Below are positions 63,967 to 64,000 of a stretch of DNA of 64,000 bases, in pieces. The notes under the pieces were generated by a model. It saw nothing but the letters and a program-made list of their open reading frames with translations, did not search any database and had not been told where the DNA came from. The position numbers were made by a program, and so were the translations under genes. The first letter of the stretch is position 1. The number at the start of each line of letters is the position of its first letter. The DNA comes from Siphonodentalium dalli (Eukaryota > Mollusca > Scaphopoda > Gadilida > Siphonodentaliidae): the NCBI GenBank assembly GCA_032622095.1, contig CP136061.1:23128991-23192990 (forward strand). Reading direction: 5' to 3'.

Positions 63967-64000
63967 GATTTATGGCTTTAAACCCCGAGATTCATGACTA
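63967..64000 (+). repeat. Partial C monomer with inserted A at the window edge
   Basis: The final 34 bases open a C monomer with GGCTTTAAACCCCG. It is cut by the window edge, and the array clearly continues. Confidence 0.9.

Larger units (their letters stand above)
1..64000. repeat. Satellite DNA array, 62-bp monomer, higher-order organised
   Basis: Every stretch read is a copy or close variant of one 62-bp unit opening GATTTATGG and closing TTTTTCGAAG, all in one orientation, about 1,030 copies. Distances between diagnostic variants equal multiples of 62 after correcting for visible 1-bp, 4-bp and 21-bp indels; for example 130 to 2485 is 38 x 62 - 1. Most monomers differ from the consensus at only a few positions, and most differences are shared by many copies, so the array is homogenised. 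No flank of unique sequence is reached at either end, so the true array is longer. Known biology of such arrays suggests centromeric, pericentromeric or subtelomeric heterochromatin; the sequence alone cannot say which. The whole window counts as a stretch without genes. Confidence 0.99.

Noticed and set aside
1-64000. CRISPR array
   Set aside because: There are no unique spacers between repeats; the entire unit repeats, including what would be the spacer.
1-64000. Telomere or interstitial telomere repeat, because each monomer contains CTAACCC
   Set aside because: The match is a single 7-base stretch per 62 bp, never in tandem, and is explained by the AACCCAG end of sub-repeat a. Chance similarity is enough.
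1-64000. Repetitive coding gene such as a silk, mucin or antifreeze-like protein
   Set aside because: The period is not a multiple of three and stops occur in every frame within about 150-200 bp. No frame is kept open over two higher-order units.
1-64000. Transposon or retroelement remnants, tRNA or rRNA genes inside the array
   Set aside because: No stretch departs from the 62-bp unit by more than small substitutions and short indels, so no space remains for such elements.

Overview
The whole window is one uninterrupted satellite DNA array. A 62-bp monomer repeats head to tail about 1,030 times, always in the same orientation, from the first base to the last. I found no unique sequence, transposon insertion, inversion, RNA gene or credible protein-coding gene. 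GC is about 35% in the consensus monomer. A tens-of-kilobase array of this kind points to a eukaryotic (peri)centromeric or other heterochromatic block. I do not recognise the monomer as a named satellite family and cannot assign a species.

The array has several nested levels. (1) Each monomer reads as three diverged sub-repeats of 21+21+20 bp, each opening with GATTYATG. (2) Monomers fall into about a dozen recurring sequence types. I label them A (ends its second sub-repeat AATAGAAC), A' (TTCACGAATAG), B (AATACAAC), C (GGCTTTAACCCCG), D (as E, but AATACAACTCAGG), E (GTGGCTC with AACGCAGG), F (ATGGCTC with AACGCAAGG), G (CTCAAACCCCG with TTTTTTGAAG), H (GTGGCTC with GATTAC), I (GTGACTC), J (TTCGTG with AACGCAAGG and GACCTTTTCG), K (61 bp, one T missing) and M (ATGGCTCTAACCCCG with GACTAC). 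(3) These types occur in a conserved order. A repeated core A-A-A-C-B lies inside higher-order units of roughly 38-40 monomers (2,355-2,479 bp), most of them marked by a K monomer. (4) Larger blocks of 1.4-7.5 kb are duplicated in tandem or at a distance.

Region by region: 1-16 kb carries higher-order units whose K monomer is followed by a CTCGAG-bearing partner, with a 2,598-bp tandem duplication at about 5.0-10.2 kb and a 1,611-bp-offset duplication at 14.1-17.1 kb. 16.9-23.3 kb is a near-perfect 3,222-bp tandem duplication. 22.9-27.8 kb is a 2,417-bp tandem pair. 28-32 kb is mixed. 32.8-60 kb is built from large blocks copied at offsets of about 5.3, 5.95, 11.1, 11.6 and 17.0 kb. 61.4-64 kb holds more private mutations than the rest.

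No genes work together here. The biology on display is satellite evolution: an ancestral short repeat became a trimeric monomer, then higher-order units, then block duplications by unequal exchange. The 61-64-codon open frames are by-products of the 61-bp monomers shifting the reading frame. Block limits are by-eye estimates from diagnostic variants, good to about one monomer.
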